Shown piece by piece: positions 22,891 through 33,630 of a stretch of 64,000 bases of DNA. Each line of letters begins with the position of its first letter. Position 1 is the first letter of the stretch. The position numbers and the translations under genes were made by a program. Under the pieces are notes generated by a model. The model was not told the DNA's origin. It searched no databases and worked only from the letters and a program-made list of their open reading frames with translations. Source of the DNA: Sorghum bicolor (taxonomy: Eukaryota; Streptophyta; Magnoliopsida; Poales; Poaceae); contig NC_012874.2 of NCBI RefSeq assembly GCF_000003195.3, forward strand, positions 4,743,001 to 4,807,000. The letters run 5' to 3'.

Positions 22891-23745
22891 CCAACGTCTG
22901 GAGTAAGGTCCAGCACAACATACTGTGTTTGACTCGTTGGCACGCCACTGGATTTGTGCCATGCCCGTGACACGACGGCGACCGGTTGTTTTTTAAGAAT
23001 CTCAAACTAGTCTGAGAATAAAAGTACACACGTTCTTCGGCGAACTGATAAATCAGATATGTCTACTAATTGTCTCATGCAGGGAGTTTCTTTCTAGCTT
23101 ATGAGCATCACCATTAGACATTCGATCTTCATGAACAAACTCAACTGAAGTGAAACTGTCTTCTCGTACCTTGATCTCTTGAATTACATGGCCATAAGAT
23201 CCAAAATCTTTGCCTCGAATATAACAACTGTGATATTATCACAAGCCACTTTAATTTTTTTTAACAACAAATCTGATACCAGCCGAAGGCTCTCTCTCTC
23301 TACACGCTACCGGTTGTTGATCGCCGTCACACGTGACGTCGAGATCCCTCGACGAGGAGAGGATTTGCCGGCCTGGGAGTACTGGCCCAGTGGGCGAGAT
23401 GTGTCATCTGCGGCGTCTCCGTCTGATTCACGGCCCACCGGCGTGCTCTGCCTCTGCTCCCAATGCCCAGACCAAAATTGCTTTCTGGGCTCCGTCTGAA
23501 TGAACATGACAAAAGCCTCTGTCCGTCTTCTTTTAACATTTTTGTATCACCGCAGAATGTTCTATAAGGTTGTTTCACCTGTGGAATGGTAAAAACCTTC
23601 ATAAAAAAGAATTAGAAATCATGATAGAGTAAACATCAGAATGTAGAGGGGATGATCATGTACAAGCTTACAAAATTACAGGGCTAAAGTTAACTTCTTT
23701 ATTTTAAGAATAAAAATTGAGAGGGGAGAATTAACAAAATAGTTA
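22891..23745. other. Intergenic, nothing assigned
   Basis: The first part still resembles the gene B upstream sequence (GGACGAAGGAGATC). 23290-23500 is a GC-richer patch with a 106-codon plus-strand frame that I do not recognise and do not call as a gene. Confidence 0.4.
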
Positions 23746-24416
23746 GGGATGAAAACGAAAATGATAATCTCTGATTTTCGGAAATCATTTTCGAGTTTTT
23801 CCTGATTTTTAGGCCTAAATGAAAATGATAACGGTAAAACGATAACAGTAAAAATAATCGAAAATGAAAGTGAAATTAATTTTGCCATCTTTCGATCATT
23901 TTCGAAGATTTCCGTATTTTTAATAATTACCGATTCAAAGGCCTGAAAATAATCTTTAGGAAGCCTACATGCTATAACCTCCAAGTGGACTCTAGTAATT
24001 CAAGTTTTGATCACTATGCTGCGTCGAGTCAACTTGGAATACAATCGTTTATATTGTGTCTTTGTCAAGAATTGTCATACTGTTGCGTGGTTTGCTACTG
24101 TTTGAGACCTAAGATGGTGTGAGTTGTGTGGTTTCAGCTTGTGATCTTGTCAATTGTGGCTTTATTTATCATTGTCATGTGAAATAGGTCGAGTTATATA
24201 GATCTTTTCATGTTCAATGGTTTGGTGTGTTTATCGTTTTTAGGATATCGTTCTCGATATATTTTCCAATCGACTACTATCATTTTCAAAATTACCAGAA
24301 TATCGGCGCCGTATTCGTTTCTAACAATATCGTACCGATTTCATTTTTGAGAAAAAAAATTGTGAAAACAAAAGTGATTTGGCCTTCTATCGATCGTTTC
24401 CGATCATTTTCATCCC
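23746..24416. mobile_element. TIR element with GGGATGAAAACG ends and TA flanks
   Basis: The left end GGGATGAAAACGAAAATGAT and the right end, reverse complemented as GGGATGAAAATGATCGG, are flanked by TA on both sides (23744-23745 and 24417-24418). Internal words such as GATTTTCGGAAATC and ACGATAAC are repeated in both orientations. No coding capacity. Superfamily uncertain. Confidence 0.6.
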
Positions 24417-25319
24417 TAAAAATAGTGTTTGTGAACAGCAGAGTACAGGGAGGGGGCGCCAGTAGTTGCCACCGCAACCTGCTGAAACCTTTTAAACTAC
24501 CTTGTTTTAACTTCTAAGCTACATTGACAAGGATATTGCAATTGTATTCAAAACAGATATAGTTATTGATGATTTCTATGGTATGAAGACGCACAAAGTA
24601 AGACTAAATTAAAAAAAGGGTTAGTTCCTATGAATACTTTTATCTATTGCAACTATTTTTGTAATGAAAATATGATACCATGATTTTGTGTGTTACATTT
24701 GATAAAGTATATAGTTAATCTTTATCTTCATTCGTAGTTCGATTAAACAATCCATTAATTGCACTTGGATGACCTTCCTGGCTCTGCCACGGTGGTTGCC
24801 AATTTTATTTCTCTCACAAATTAAATTGAGTTTGCATCCTTGAAATTTTCTATGCTCATACATCACCACTTCCTCTTTACATGTAGCAATTTTCTGATTC
24901 CACCTACAAGTGGGCAAAATCCAATCTTATATTGAAGTGTTAATTGATCACCATTCCTTGGATAACATACTGTGTTGATTACCCATCATATGTCTCCTGG
25001 TCTAAATTGACTTGGACTTCTATTTCAACCATGAACATGCAAAACCCAAATTCGTACTTGCAATAGTAAAACTGATCTTTTAACATGAACTTTCCACACA
25101 TTCAAAACCAAAAATCATATTTCCAATATTAAAATCGTCTTTTAACAGAAATTTCCAAGGTTGAACTCCAATTTCCCAATTTCATAGTGAAACCTTCAAA
25201 ATCATTCACTTTTTGGGAACACAAACTGTGTGAAGGCTATACTGAAACCTTTAAAATCATTCACTTTTGGGAACACAAAATGTGTGAAGGCTTCTTAGCC
25301 TTCTTGTCCACCAAACTTT
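24417..25319. other. Intergenic with a 55-bp tandem duplication
   Basis: AT-rich sequence without a gene. A 55-bp unit is repeated in tandem at 25192-25246 and 25247-25301 (shared words: AAAATCATTCACTTTT, GGGAACACAAA, TGTGTGAAGGCT). Other loosely repeated pieces with TCTTTTAACA lie just upstream. Confidence 0.55.
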
Positions 25320-25425
25320 CACTACTACAGGCATTTTAACTGAGGTGGGCAAAACAGATTAACCAAGGAGGGCGTCTTAACTGCCTCGGTCAAAAGGTCA
25401 CAGTAAATAGATCTTTACTAAGGCG
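25320..25425. mobile_element. Possible CACTA-type left terminus
   Basis: CACTACTACAGGCATTTTAA begins at 25320, followed by AACTGAGGTGGGC, ACCAAGGAGGGCG and AACTGCCTCGG repeats. A matching right end could not be fixed. The start resembles the CACTACTACA terminus of the complete element at 33631. Confidence 0.35.
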
Positions 25426-25527
25426 AGGAACGGATGGCGTCGTCATCATGGGGAGAGGGATGGGTGGTGCCACTGTTGTGGGGAGAGGAATATATAAAAT
25501 TAACTAAATCTATATATAGAGGTGGCT

Positions 25528-25667
<140 letters not shown>

Positions 25668-25679
25668 CACATACATACA

Positions 25680-25910
25680 AGTGCTATTCTACACCGTAGG
25701 TGTAGAATAGTATTCTACACCAAACTGTTATACTGAGCAAAATTCAGTATCGCTCAGTATTCGTGTTTCAGTATTGTTCAGTATTTCGTGGTCCTGAGTG
25801 TTGGACAAGTTGATACTGAACACTCTCCAGTACTGCTCAGTATTTTTTCTACTCAGTTTTGACTTGTGGTGTAGAATAATATTCTACACCTAGGGTGTAG
25901 AATAGCGCTA
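25680..25910. mobile_element. Small TIR element with self-complementary hairpin ends
   Basis: The left end is AGTGCTATTCTACACC then GTA then GGTGTAGAATAG, itself a 12-bp stem. The right end is ATTCTACACC TA GGGTGTAGAAT followed by AGCGCTA, again a near-perfect stem. The two ends are also inverted copies of each other. Internal CAGTAT and GCTCAGTAT words recur in both directions. There is no coding capacity. Confidence 0.7.
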
Positions 25911-26885
25911 CCGTATATATATATAAAGAGCCAAAATTTTAGTCTGCCCAAATGTGTCTGCCCCTTCTGTCAATTACTAGGAAAGAGAACAGAAAGAAAT
26001 ATAGGGTTCCAGATGTAAAGATACAAGAGAGAAAGAAGAAGTTGGATGACCTTAATAATTTTTAAAATAAATTGAGGTTTTTAATGCAAAATTTCCAAAT
26101 TCAAGTGGGCTTCTTTTTTTGACTTGGGCCTTCGTTGGGCTGGAGCAAGCCCATGCAAATATTTTTATTTTTATTTTTCTCTTTTTTAAAAAAACAAAGA
26201 TTTTACAAGATTCACCAAAAAATCATAAAACAATCAGAAAAAATCTAAACCAATTTTGTTAGATTTATAAAAATATGATCTATCCATAGATGTTATAAAT
26301 CTTTTTAGATTGTGCTTTAGCTATAGGTGTATTAAATCACCCTTGCATATGTTGTAAGCATATAGGTTCAGCGATGACCGAGAACGTGTCAGAGGTAGAC
26401 TCGGAATACGCAGAGGTGGATAGGAGTACGAGGAGGATGTCCTCATTATTGGTGTTCCCAAAGGCTTCACTAACTATCCGTTGTCCGGTTTCTGCCTAAG
26501 GCACGCCCCGGTGGATAACCCCTATTTTTTAACACTTATTATATTGTTTGTGCATTAAGTTATAGAGGTTGATATGATGCGTCAAAAAAGCTACAAAGGT
26601 CGATATTGAGTCATAGAAACACACATGGGTAGTATAAAAAATTGCAAAGTTAGGATGTATTTATATCTAAATAATTATGTGTTTTGCAATGGAAGAAAGA
26701 AATATATTAAGGTGTATTTTAATTCAATACAGGTTTAATAGATTATTTGTTATTTATTGTCAGCATTAACTTATATTATAAATATGACTCTCATCATGAA
26801 ATAAACTAAAAAAGCAAAAAAAAAATATAAAATACATATGTACCAATCACGTTATAGTTTTGCATAACTATTTAGTAGTTTTTTC

Positions 26886-26919
26886 CTCCCGTTGCAACGC
26901 ACGAGCATATTGCTACTAA
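26886..26919 (+). mobile_element. Possible Helitron 3' terminus
   Basis: CCCGTTGCAACGCACGAGC followed by ATATTGCTACT resembles the grass Helitron end, where a CCCGT...ACGGG hairpin precedes CTRRT by about 10 bp. Here the stem is decayed (ACGAG) and the terminus reads CTACT. The 5' end was not found. 25911-26885 upstream is AT-rich without a gene and could be its body. 26920-27449 beyond it is the 3' flank of the ASR gene. Confidence 0.35.
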
Positions 26920-27449
26920 TATTAAAGTGTGTGAAAGACTTCTTTCGTTCATCTTTTTACTTCCCATAATATCCTTGTGTCTCTCCTTGTCTCGTCCGGG
27001 GGTCTCTTCTTGTCATGTGTGGGACTCACTCATGACCTGTGGATATTTGCTAGTAATAACTTATAAAATTGGACGAGTTAATAAAATCGTGCTGCATTCA
27101 CATGTCATACTCAAATATAGTACAAGCATTCAACTACGGATACACATGAGCCTGACTAGGGCGCATCATGTCGCTCCCACTTATTCAACACAATTACACA
27201 CGCCAGAGAAATTGAAGCAAGTACAGGAACACCTCGACGCACACGGCCGGCCCCACCCCACCACCTCTTCTCAGTCTCACTCACACAAACACAAGCAACA
27301 CAGCTTATTAGCAAGGTCCGGAAAAGGGACTTATTTACTGTGAACCGTCAAATTAACACGCATGCAGTACAGAATTCAACAGGTGGTACGTGGTGCGCCG
27401 GAGGCCGGAGCTCCATCATCGCCGGCCGGTACGGTACGGTACGGTACGG

Positions 27450-27938
27450 TCAGCCGAAGAGGTGGTGGTGCTTCTTCTCGCCGCTGGCCTCGTCGGCGTC
27501 CTTGTGGTCCTTCTTCTTCTCGTGGTGCTCGTGGAAGGCGTAGCCGCCGGCGCCCACCGCCGCCGCCGCCGCGACCTCCTCCGTGATCTTGTGCCTGTGC
27601 GCGTGCTCGGGGTCCTTCTTCGCCTCGTGCTTCTCGTACTACAAAGATCGAGTTCGTCATGGAAGGTCAGCACGAATAACAAACGAATAGAAGTTAGATC
27701 TGCGTGGACGACGACGACGTACAAGTGCGAAGGCGCCGGCGGCGATGGCGCCGGCCTCGCCGAGGTGCTGCTTGTGCTTGTGCTCCTTCTCCTCCTTCTT
27801 GTACTTCTCGTACTCGTCCTCGCCGGTGGTCACCACCTCGGCGGCCACCGTCTCGGAGTACCCGTACTCGCCGGTGGGCTGCTCCTCGCCGTCCTTCTTG
27901 TGGTGGTGGAAGAAGTGGTGGTGCTTCTCCTCCGACAT
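27450..27938 (-). CDS. ASR (ABA/water-deficit stress, ripening) protein, 134 aa
   Basis: Exon 1 runs 27938-27723 (72 codons), the intron 27722-27639 (GTACGT...TTGTAG, phase 0), exon 2 27638-27450 (62 codons plus stop TGA). The N-terminus [19 protein letters not shown] is the His-rich zinc-binding segment of ASR proteins. The rest is the ABA/WDS domain: [40 protein letters not shown], then [20 protein letters not shown] and [12 protein letters not shown]. The basic, His-rich tail [10 protein letters not shown] is typical and may support nuclear entry. ASR proteins are small, hydrophilic, LEA-like chaperones that also bind DNA, induced by ABA, drought or sugar. Length and the single intron match the family. 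No lesion is seen. Which family member it is cannot be decided here. Confidence 0.95.
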
Positions 27939-28041
27939 GGCTGCTGATGCTGCTCTGGTCAGCTGGTTGCTATACTACACTCCACTTGGCTACCAGTTGG
28001 CTGTGTGTGAGGATAGGATCGGATGGTTGGCTTGGAGGGCG

Positions 28042-28048
28042 TTTTATA
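28042..28048 (-). promoter_or_regulatory. TATA box of the ASR gene
   Basis: Minus-strand TATAAAA about 105 bp upstream of the ATG at 27938, in context GCCTATAAAACGCC. This is a good core promoter position for a plant gene. I did not find a convincing ABRE (ACGTGGC) between it and 28425. Confidence 0.75.
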
Positions 28049-28425
28049 GGCGATTCAACACGCCATTAATTACACAGTGGGTGGTGGGGGATTAGCATGA
28101 CTAAACATGCATGTGAAGAGGATAACGATAGTACGTATTAACTCAAGTCACGGAAGCAGATGGATATATTATGGCATGCGTGTATATACCTACCTCACAT
28201 ATTCCTTCTACTCTAGCTATCTGCAAAAATTGATGCGCGTTTTAGGGTTGTTTTACTTTGTAAATCACTTTAAACTTTGTTGCTTATAAGTTATAAATTA
28301 CCTTTTTGTATGTTGAAGTTGGATATTTGAAAACGATATCATACGAGTAGCTTATTAATTGCTTCCTTCGTTTCAAGTTAAACCATTTTAGCTTTTCTAC
28401 ATTCATAACTTTTGCTCTCCCTAAA

Positions 28426-29306
28426 GTCTTGTTTGACACAACTCAACTTCACTAGTAAAGCTATTTTTTAAAAATAGCTTTATAAACAACTTTCTAGATG
28501 AAGCTAAGCTGTTTTGGAAAAAATATTTGGTAAAATAGCTTCATCAACTACTTCATGCGCATAGTTGCAGGGGCGTCTTGGACAAATATGAGGCTCAGTT
28601 CAAAACAATAAGTGGAGACCTAGCATATATATTGTCAAAATCTAAAAAAGATAATATCAAATATAAATATACTACAAAGGCAATGTATAAAAGATTAACT
28701 AAATATAATAGGGATTGTGCATGGAATTTATACCAGACAATGATCTCCGTCTGGCGTCCTAATCTGGGTCCGGTCGTCTAGGATTGCTACTAGGTCTCGA
28801 CTCTTGAGCGACGAACAACACCAAGGGCGAGAAATAAGTTCAAGGGATAAAGCCATAAACTCACAAAAGGTTACAAACTTGTGTGAAGAAGAATTACCGG
28901 CTATAAACTTTTCTAACTTAGGATCATAGACTCAATGTGCTTTCTCTTGAAGGAAGTAGCAGACCACGTTTATTGAGTGTATGTGATTAATTTACTAATT
29001 AAAATAAACCTAAAATTATTATATATACTTAGGACACTTAGTAAATTTTGGGGCTCATGAATTTTGGAGGTCCAGCTCGGTCGCACAGCCCACACGGGCT
29101 CCGGAACGCGCCTGCATAGTTGAAAGAGAGAAATAAAGGAGGAAGCTGCAATAAGCTACTTTTTCAGCTTCATCCCAACTCATATCTCTATGAGAGGAGA
29201 GAAAACAGAGCTTCAACCATAAAGCTATTTTGGAAATAAGTGTTTAACAAGAAAAAACAGCTCACAAGAAAACATACAGCTGTTGTGAGCTGTACCAAAC
29301 AGGCCC
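28426..29306. mobile_element. Non-autonomous element (TGTTTG..ACAGCTC ends) split by a nested MITE
   Basis: The left end GTCTTGTTTGACACAACTCA and the right end, reverse complemented as GGCCTGTTTGGTACAGCTCA, are imperfect inverted repeats. Subterminal AATAGCTT / AAGCTATTTT words occur on both sides. Removing the nested insertion at 28568-29114 leaves about 330 bp, MITE size. A target duplication was not clear. Confidence 0.5.
28568..29114. mobile_element. hAT-type MITE with perfect 8-bp TSD
   Basis: CATAGTTG occurs immediately before (28560-28567) and after (29115-29122). The ends CAGGGGCGTCTTGGAC and, reverse complemented, CAGGCGCGTTCCGGAGC share a CAGG-GCGT core typical of hAT termini. The 547-bp interior is AT-rich and non-coding. 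It is nested in the 28426-29306 element and is therefore younger. Confidence 0.8.
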
Positions 29307-29636
29307 GAGTTTCACCAAATAAACCAACTGGTGGAAGCTTCTTAATTCTTATCCACGCCACTGGAGCCCATTAACGGGGCGCCACGTACGTTCATTTGGA
29401 AAAAAAAAGCCTGTGGTCCAATGTATTATTACGTCCCTTGCTCAACAATGAGTGTGCTAGTTCTTCGATTCTCATAATCATCTGACTTTTATGTTTCCTA
29501 TAATTTCTTGATTTACCTTTTCATTCCTAAACTAAGACGGTGCAGGTTTAATTTTTACCTTGAGCTGCATTACTTTCTTTTAATTTTTTTCTATTTTCTA
29601 TTCCCTACAAATTAATTATCAATATATACTTATACT

Positions 29637-30420
29637 CACTAGTAAAAAAAAGCTCTATGCTGGCGGTGGTTTTTTTACAGGCGGTTTCAATTAAAAAACA
29701 TCTATAAAAAGAAATCAGCAGGCCCAACGCAAGAACCGCTAATGAATAACCATTTTCACTGGCGGTTCTCCTAATAGAACTACCACTTTCTAGTGGCGGT
29801 TTGTTAAAACACCGCCTGTAAAAATAATTTTAAATTGATTTTTTGAGTTTTTCAAATGACCTCGTATGAAAAAATACCAAAATAAAAGTTGTAGATCTCG
29901 AAAAGTTATAAAACTTTGTAGTTGATAATTTTCTTCATTTGAAATTATGTTGGCATCGAAAACTATGTTCGAATTTGTAAAATTTGAAATTCAAATTTTG
30001 TAAATTACCGCAAATGGAGAAACTACCATAAAAGTTGTAGATCTTGAAAAGTTATATAATTTTATAGTTGACAACTTTTTCATTTTAATCCATTTAGGGC
30101 CTCAAAAAAATCAATGTTTGCTCGATTTAGGATAATATGTGGGGAACCAAACTCTAATATAGACACATGTGAGTAATGAATAGAGTGGTAGAAGAGGCTA
30201 CGCGCGTGGGAGAGGTTGCGGGTTCAAATCCTATTGGCAGCGAAGAGTGCAATTTTATGTGAAAAAATGCACGTCTTGCGACTTTCTCACGATTAGATTG
30301 TTATTTTTAAAACTCAATTTATATTTTCTAGATGAGCCTTTCTACACGCAGTTGACATAACACAACCGCTAGTGGAAAGTTTCATTCCACTGGCCCCAAA
30401 TGCTGGCGGGTCTAAAAGAC
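29637..30420. mobile_element. CACTA-type element fragment, GGCGGT repeat family
   Basis: CACTAGTAAAAAAAAGCTC starts at 29637. It is followed by TGGCGGTGG, AGGCGGTTTC, ACTGGCGGTTCTC, AGTGGCGGTTTG and ACCGCC words, and near 30365-30410 by ACCGCTAGTGG and GCTGGCGGG. The right terminus is not recognisable. At 30216-30226, GGTTCAAATCC matches a tRNA-type B box. Confidence 0.45.
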
Positions 30421-30512
30421 ACATGTAGAAATAGGTTTGGAATTGCTTGTATAGAGCTTGGCTGATAAGTTTGATTTGTTGTGAGAGAAAAACATTGTTG
30501 AATGGTTGGCTA

Positions 30513-31019
30513 AGGATGGCAACGGGGCGGGTTCGGATCGGATGAAGTCTATGTGCACCCAAACTCGAAACCAAACCTAACACCGATTTGGGTGATAACC
30601 CCTCTCTAAAACCAAACCCGCGGATACCCGAAACCCGAATAGATACCCGAAACCCGCTTTCTATGTCAACATAATAATAGCAATAAGGACTTTCTGTAAA
30701 TATATACATGATATATACACATACGTGTATAAACAAGAGGCAATAAAACATAAATATTTTCATGAGTTAGTTTAAAATAAATTTTATAATCTAAGTAAAC
30801 AAGTTATTATTACCATATTATAAAATATGAAAATTAATTCTAATGACTTAAATCGGATATCACGGATATCCACGGGTGGACGACCAAACCCGAAACCGAA
30901 CCCGATAGGTTTTGAGGCTCCGAACCTGAAAACCGTGGGTGAAAAATCATCCCCAAACCCGAACCTGCGAGAACCAAAACCCGCGGATATCCAATCTGAA
31001 ACCGCCCCGCTGCTATCCT
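30513..31019. mobile_element. TIR element with AGGATGGCAACGGGGCGG ends
   Basis: The left end AGGATGGCAACGGGGCGGGT and the right end, reverse complemented as AGGATAGCAGCGGGGCGGTT, are flanked by TA on both sides (30511-30512, 31020-31021). The interior is built of AACCCGAAACCCG and CCGCGGATA(T/C)CC words. It has no transposase. The structure (TA flanks, GGATG-type start) parallels the element at 23746-24416. Confidence 0.65.
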
Positions 31020-31134
31020 TATGGCTAGCAGATTCGGTTGATAAGCTCAAGCGAATATCTTAGCTCTTGTTCATATGCTCTAGGCACCAAAGCGCCTCCA
31101 ACGAATCCGTTACTCTCTCACACAACGTTATTTA

Positions 31135-31371
31135 GGCCTTGTTTAGTTCCAAAAAAATTTGTAAAATTGTCTAGATTTCCCATCACATCGAATCTTCCAG
31201 CACATGCATGCAACATTAAATATAAATAAAAAAACTAATTACACAGTTTATCTATAATTTGCGAGACAAATCTTTTGAGCCTAGTTAGCCCATGATTGAA
31301 CAATATTTGTTAAATACAAAGAAAGTACTACAGTGCGCATTTTGTCAAAAATTTTGGAACTAAACAAGGCC
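31135..31371. mobile_element. Tourist-like (PIF/Harbinger) MITE
   Basis: The ends GGCCTTGTTTAGTTCCAAAA and, reverse complemented, GGCCTTGTTTAGTTCCAAAA are essentially perfect TIRs. TTA target duplications flank it (31132-31134, 31372-31374). At 237 bp and AT-rich, it is typical of MITEs abundant in sorghum and relatives. Confidence 0.9.
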
Positions 31372-31374
31372 TTA

Positions 31375-33268
31375 GTGTTTTTTTCATCTGCATGCATAGC
31401 TAACGTGTGTCCATATACTTATTCGGCATACAAATATGTGATCATATGTGTTTGTTTGGATCATCTCAACTAGAACTTAATCATGGTTACTTCAATTTGA
31501 CCTCATATTCTTGTCGGTTCAAGGATTTTTTTTTACCTTTTACAAGATGGGAACATCTTCAGGAGTTTTTTTGTTAAACTCACTCTCTAAAAATTACTAT
31601 ATAGAAAGCCATTTGAATAAAATTCGCTCACTATATCTTTTCACCCTCCTACCTCTTCTCTAAATCTTGTACATATTCTAGAGAGCCAACTCCATTCTCC
31701 GCCTTTTACCGTGAAATCTGGAATAGAGAATGGCAAGATGATCCAATTAAATAAACTGTTGGGGGAAATTTTTTTATCTAATCTTTGTTCTATTAATAAG
31801 AAAGGATATAAAGAGGCTCTTAAAGTTGCTATCAAATCTAGATATAGATCTGTATATGATCATTGTATTTTCACAACCAGCAAAAATATGTCGGTACACC
31901 GGAGTTTGTAGAATAATAACAAGGGTTAGGACTAAGTATGCTAATTTTGGTGGTCAATAGGATGCCTTAACTAAAAGGTCAGCAGTTTATTCAATGGGAT
32001 ACGGCTTATCTTTTGACAAAATAAATCATATTGCCGACAGTCGAAGCAATTGCCGTCCATTGGAGCTAGAAAAAAGGACCGGATCTGAAGGCAAAATAAT
32101 TTTTTCGTGACACGCCAAATGGTCTGAGAAAGTGTACTTTGATCGCGATATCGAACGACTTGAAATTTCAAAGTTTTCTCATCCACAAAACATTTCCTTT
32201 TTGTTTGTTGAGATACCAGAAATGGGTCCAGGCAAATCAAAATAATAATAAAAAATTGTATAGGTCTCCACGCACTCAAAAATATTTGATTCTCTCAAAT
32301 GATTAAGCTAGATACATGCATGTGGCAACTTGCATGCGTGTGCACGCCTATTTCTCTAACCTGTTGTTTCAAAAAAAATTGTGTCAAACTTTTGTTGCTT
32401 TGGTTGTGTCATAAAAAATATATACTATCATCTACAATGACAAATTAGTTTCATTAAACCCACCATCAAAGTATATCTTGATATTTCATTTTTGCATTGG
32501 TATTGTAAATGTTAATATATTTGTCTAGCTACAAACTTGATCAAATTAGAGAAATATGGTAGTACATCATTTTCTCAATCCTCAAGTTTTTGTTTGTTCC
32601 ATAGAATATATATAATGGATTGATTCTCCGCCACTATATGACTCTCAAGCTAATAATTATATTAGGGTGAAATGGTTCATCACACCAAAAAATACCTCAT
32701 AAATAACCCAAATATTTCTGAAATTTGGAGAGATTATCCTTACAAGCTAGTTTGGGAATTATAACATGTCCCCTCTTGTGTTTATGATCGATCAATGTAC
32801 TATAATAAGGGCCTTAAAAGATCCACTTTTCCTTTAGCCAAAGAAGAGTATGATGCAAAACACAAAGGAGCTGGATGTTGTCGGCCACCACTTGATTGAT
32901 CCAACACCAAAAATATCTTCACCAGACGATCCATGGATGAAGACGACCCCCTTTTCCTATATCAACATCATCAAGCATCACATCATGGCTACCAAATAAA
33001 TCGTATTAATTAAACAAAGCATGTATATATACATACATGCCTGGTGCGTTCTCAATTCATCAGCCATTTGCATTGCAACCACAGGAACTTGTGCCGTTGG
33101 TGATGTCCCCCAAGCCCCAAGTGAGAATGGAGGTGCAAAAGGTCAAGGTAGTTGTTAGTTGTTTACCTGTGGATCTGGGTCAGGGTACACCTTGTGGTTG
33201 TGGCCGTAGTCTATGCACGTATTAAACTCCACAAGTGGTTGACTAGTTCTAGTCCTCTAGACAGTCAC
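31375..33268. other. Intergenic, no gene seen
   Basis: AT-rich sequence with only short frames of up to 102 codons that lack any family signature. No terminal repeats were found. 33040-33230 is slightly GC-richer but has no convincing exon. Confidence 0.45.
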
Positions 33269-33271
33269 TTA

Positions 33272-33492
33272 GGCCTTGTTTAGTTTACCTCAAAAACCAA
33301 AAACTTTTCAAGAATCTTGTGGCACATGCATAGAGCATTAGTCGAAAATAAAAACTAATTACACAGTTTGACTATAAATCACGAGATAAATCTTTTGACC
33401 CTAATTAGTCCATAATTGGACAATAATTATCAAATAAAAATAAAATTGCTACGGTACCCAAAACCAACAGATTTTGGGAACTAAACAAGTCC
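33272..33492. mobile_element. Second Tourist-like MITE, same family
   Basis: The left end GGCCTTGTTTAGTTTACCTC and the right end, reverse complemented as GGACTTGTTTAGTTCCC, are flanked by TTA (33269-33271, 33493-33495). It shares internal words with the 31135-31371 copy (AACTAATTACACAGTTT and ATCTTTTGA). It is more diverged than that copy. Confidence 0.88.
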
Positions 33493-33630
33493 TTAACCGA
33501 ATAATTAACCATACATCATTAGGACAGTGCTCACATCGTACTATTTACTATATATATGGTATATTTAAACTGATCTACTAATATGCTTTTTCATATCTTT
33601 CTTGTGCATCATGTATATGGCATATGCATA

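Noticed and set aside
30180..30260. Possible tRNA gene
   Set aside because: Only A- and B-box-like words are present. The acceptor and anticodon arms do not pair.
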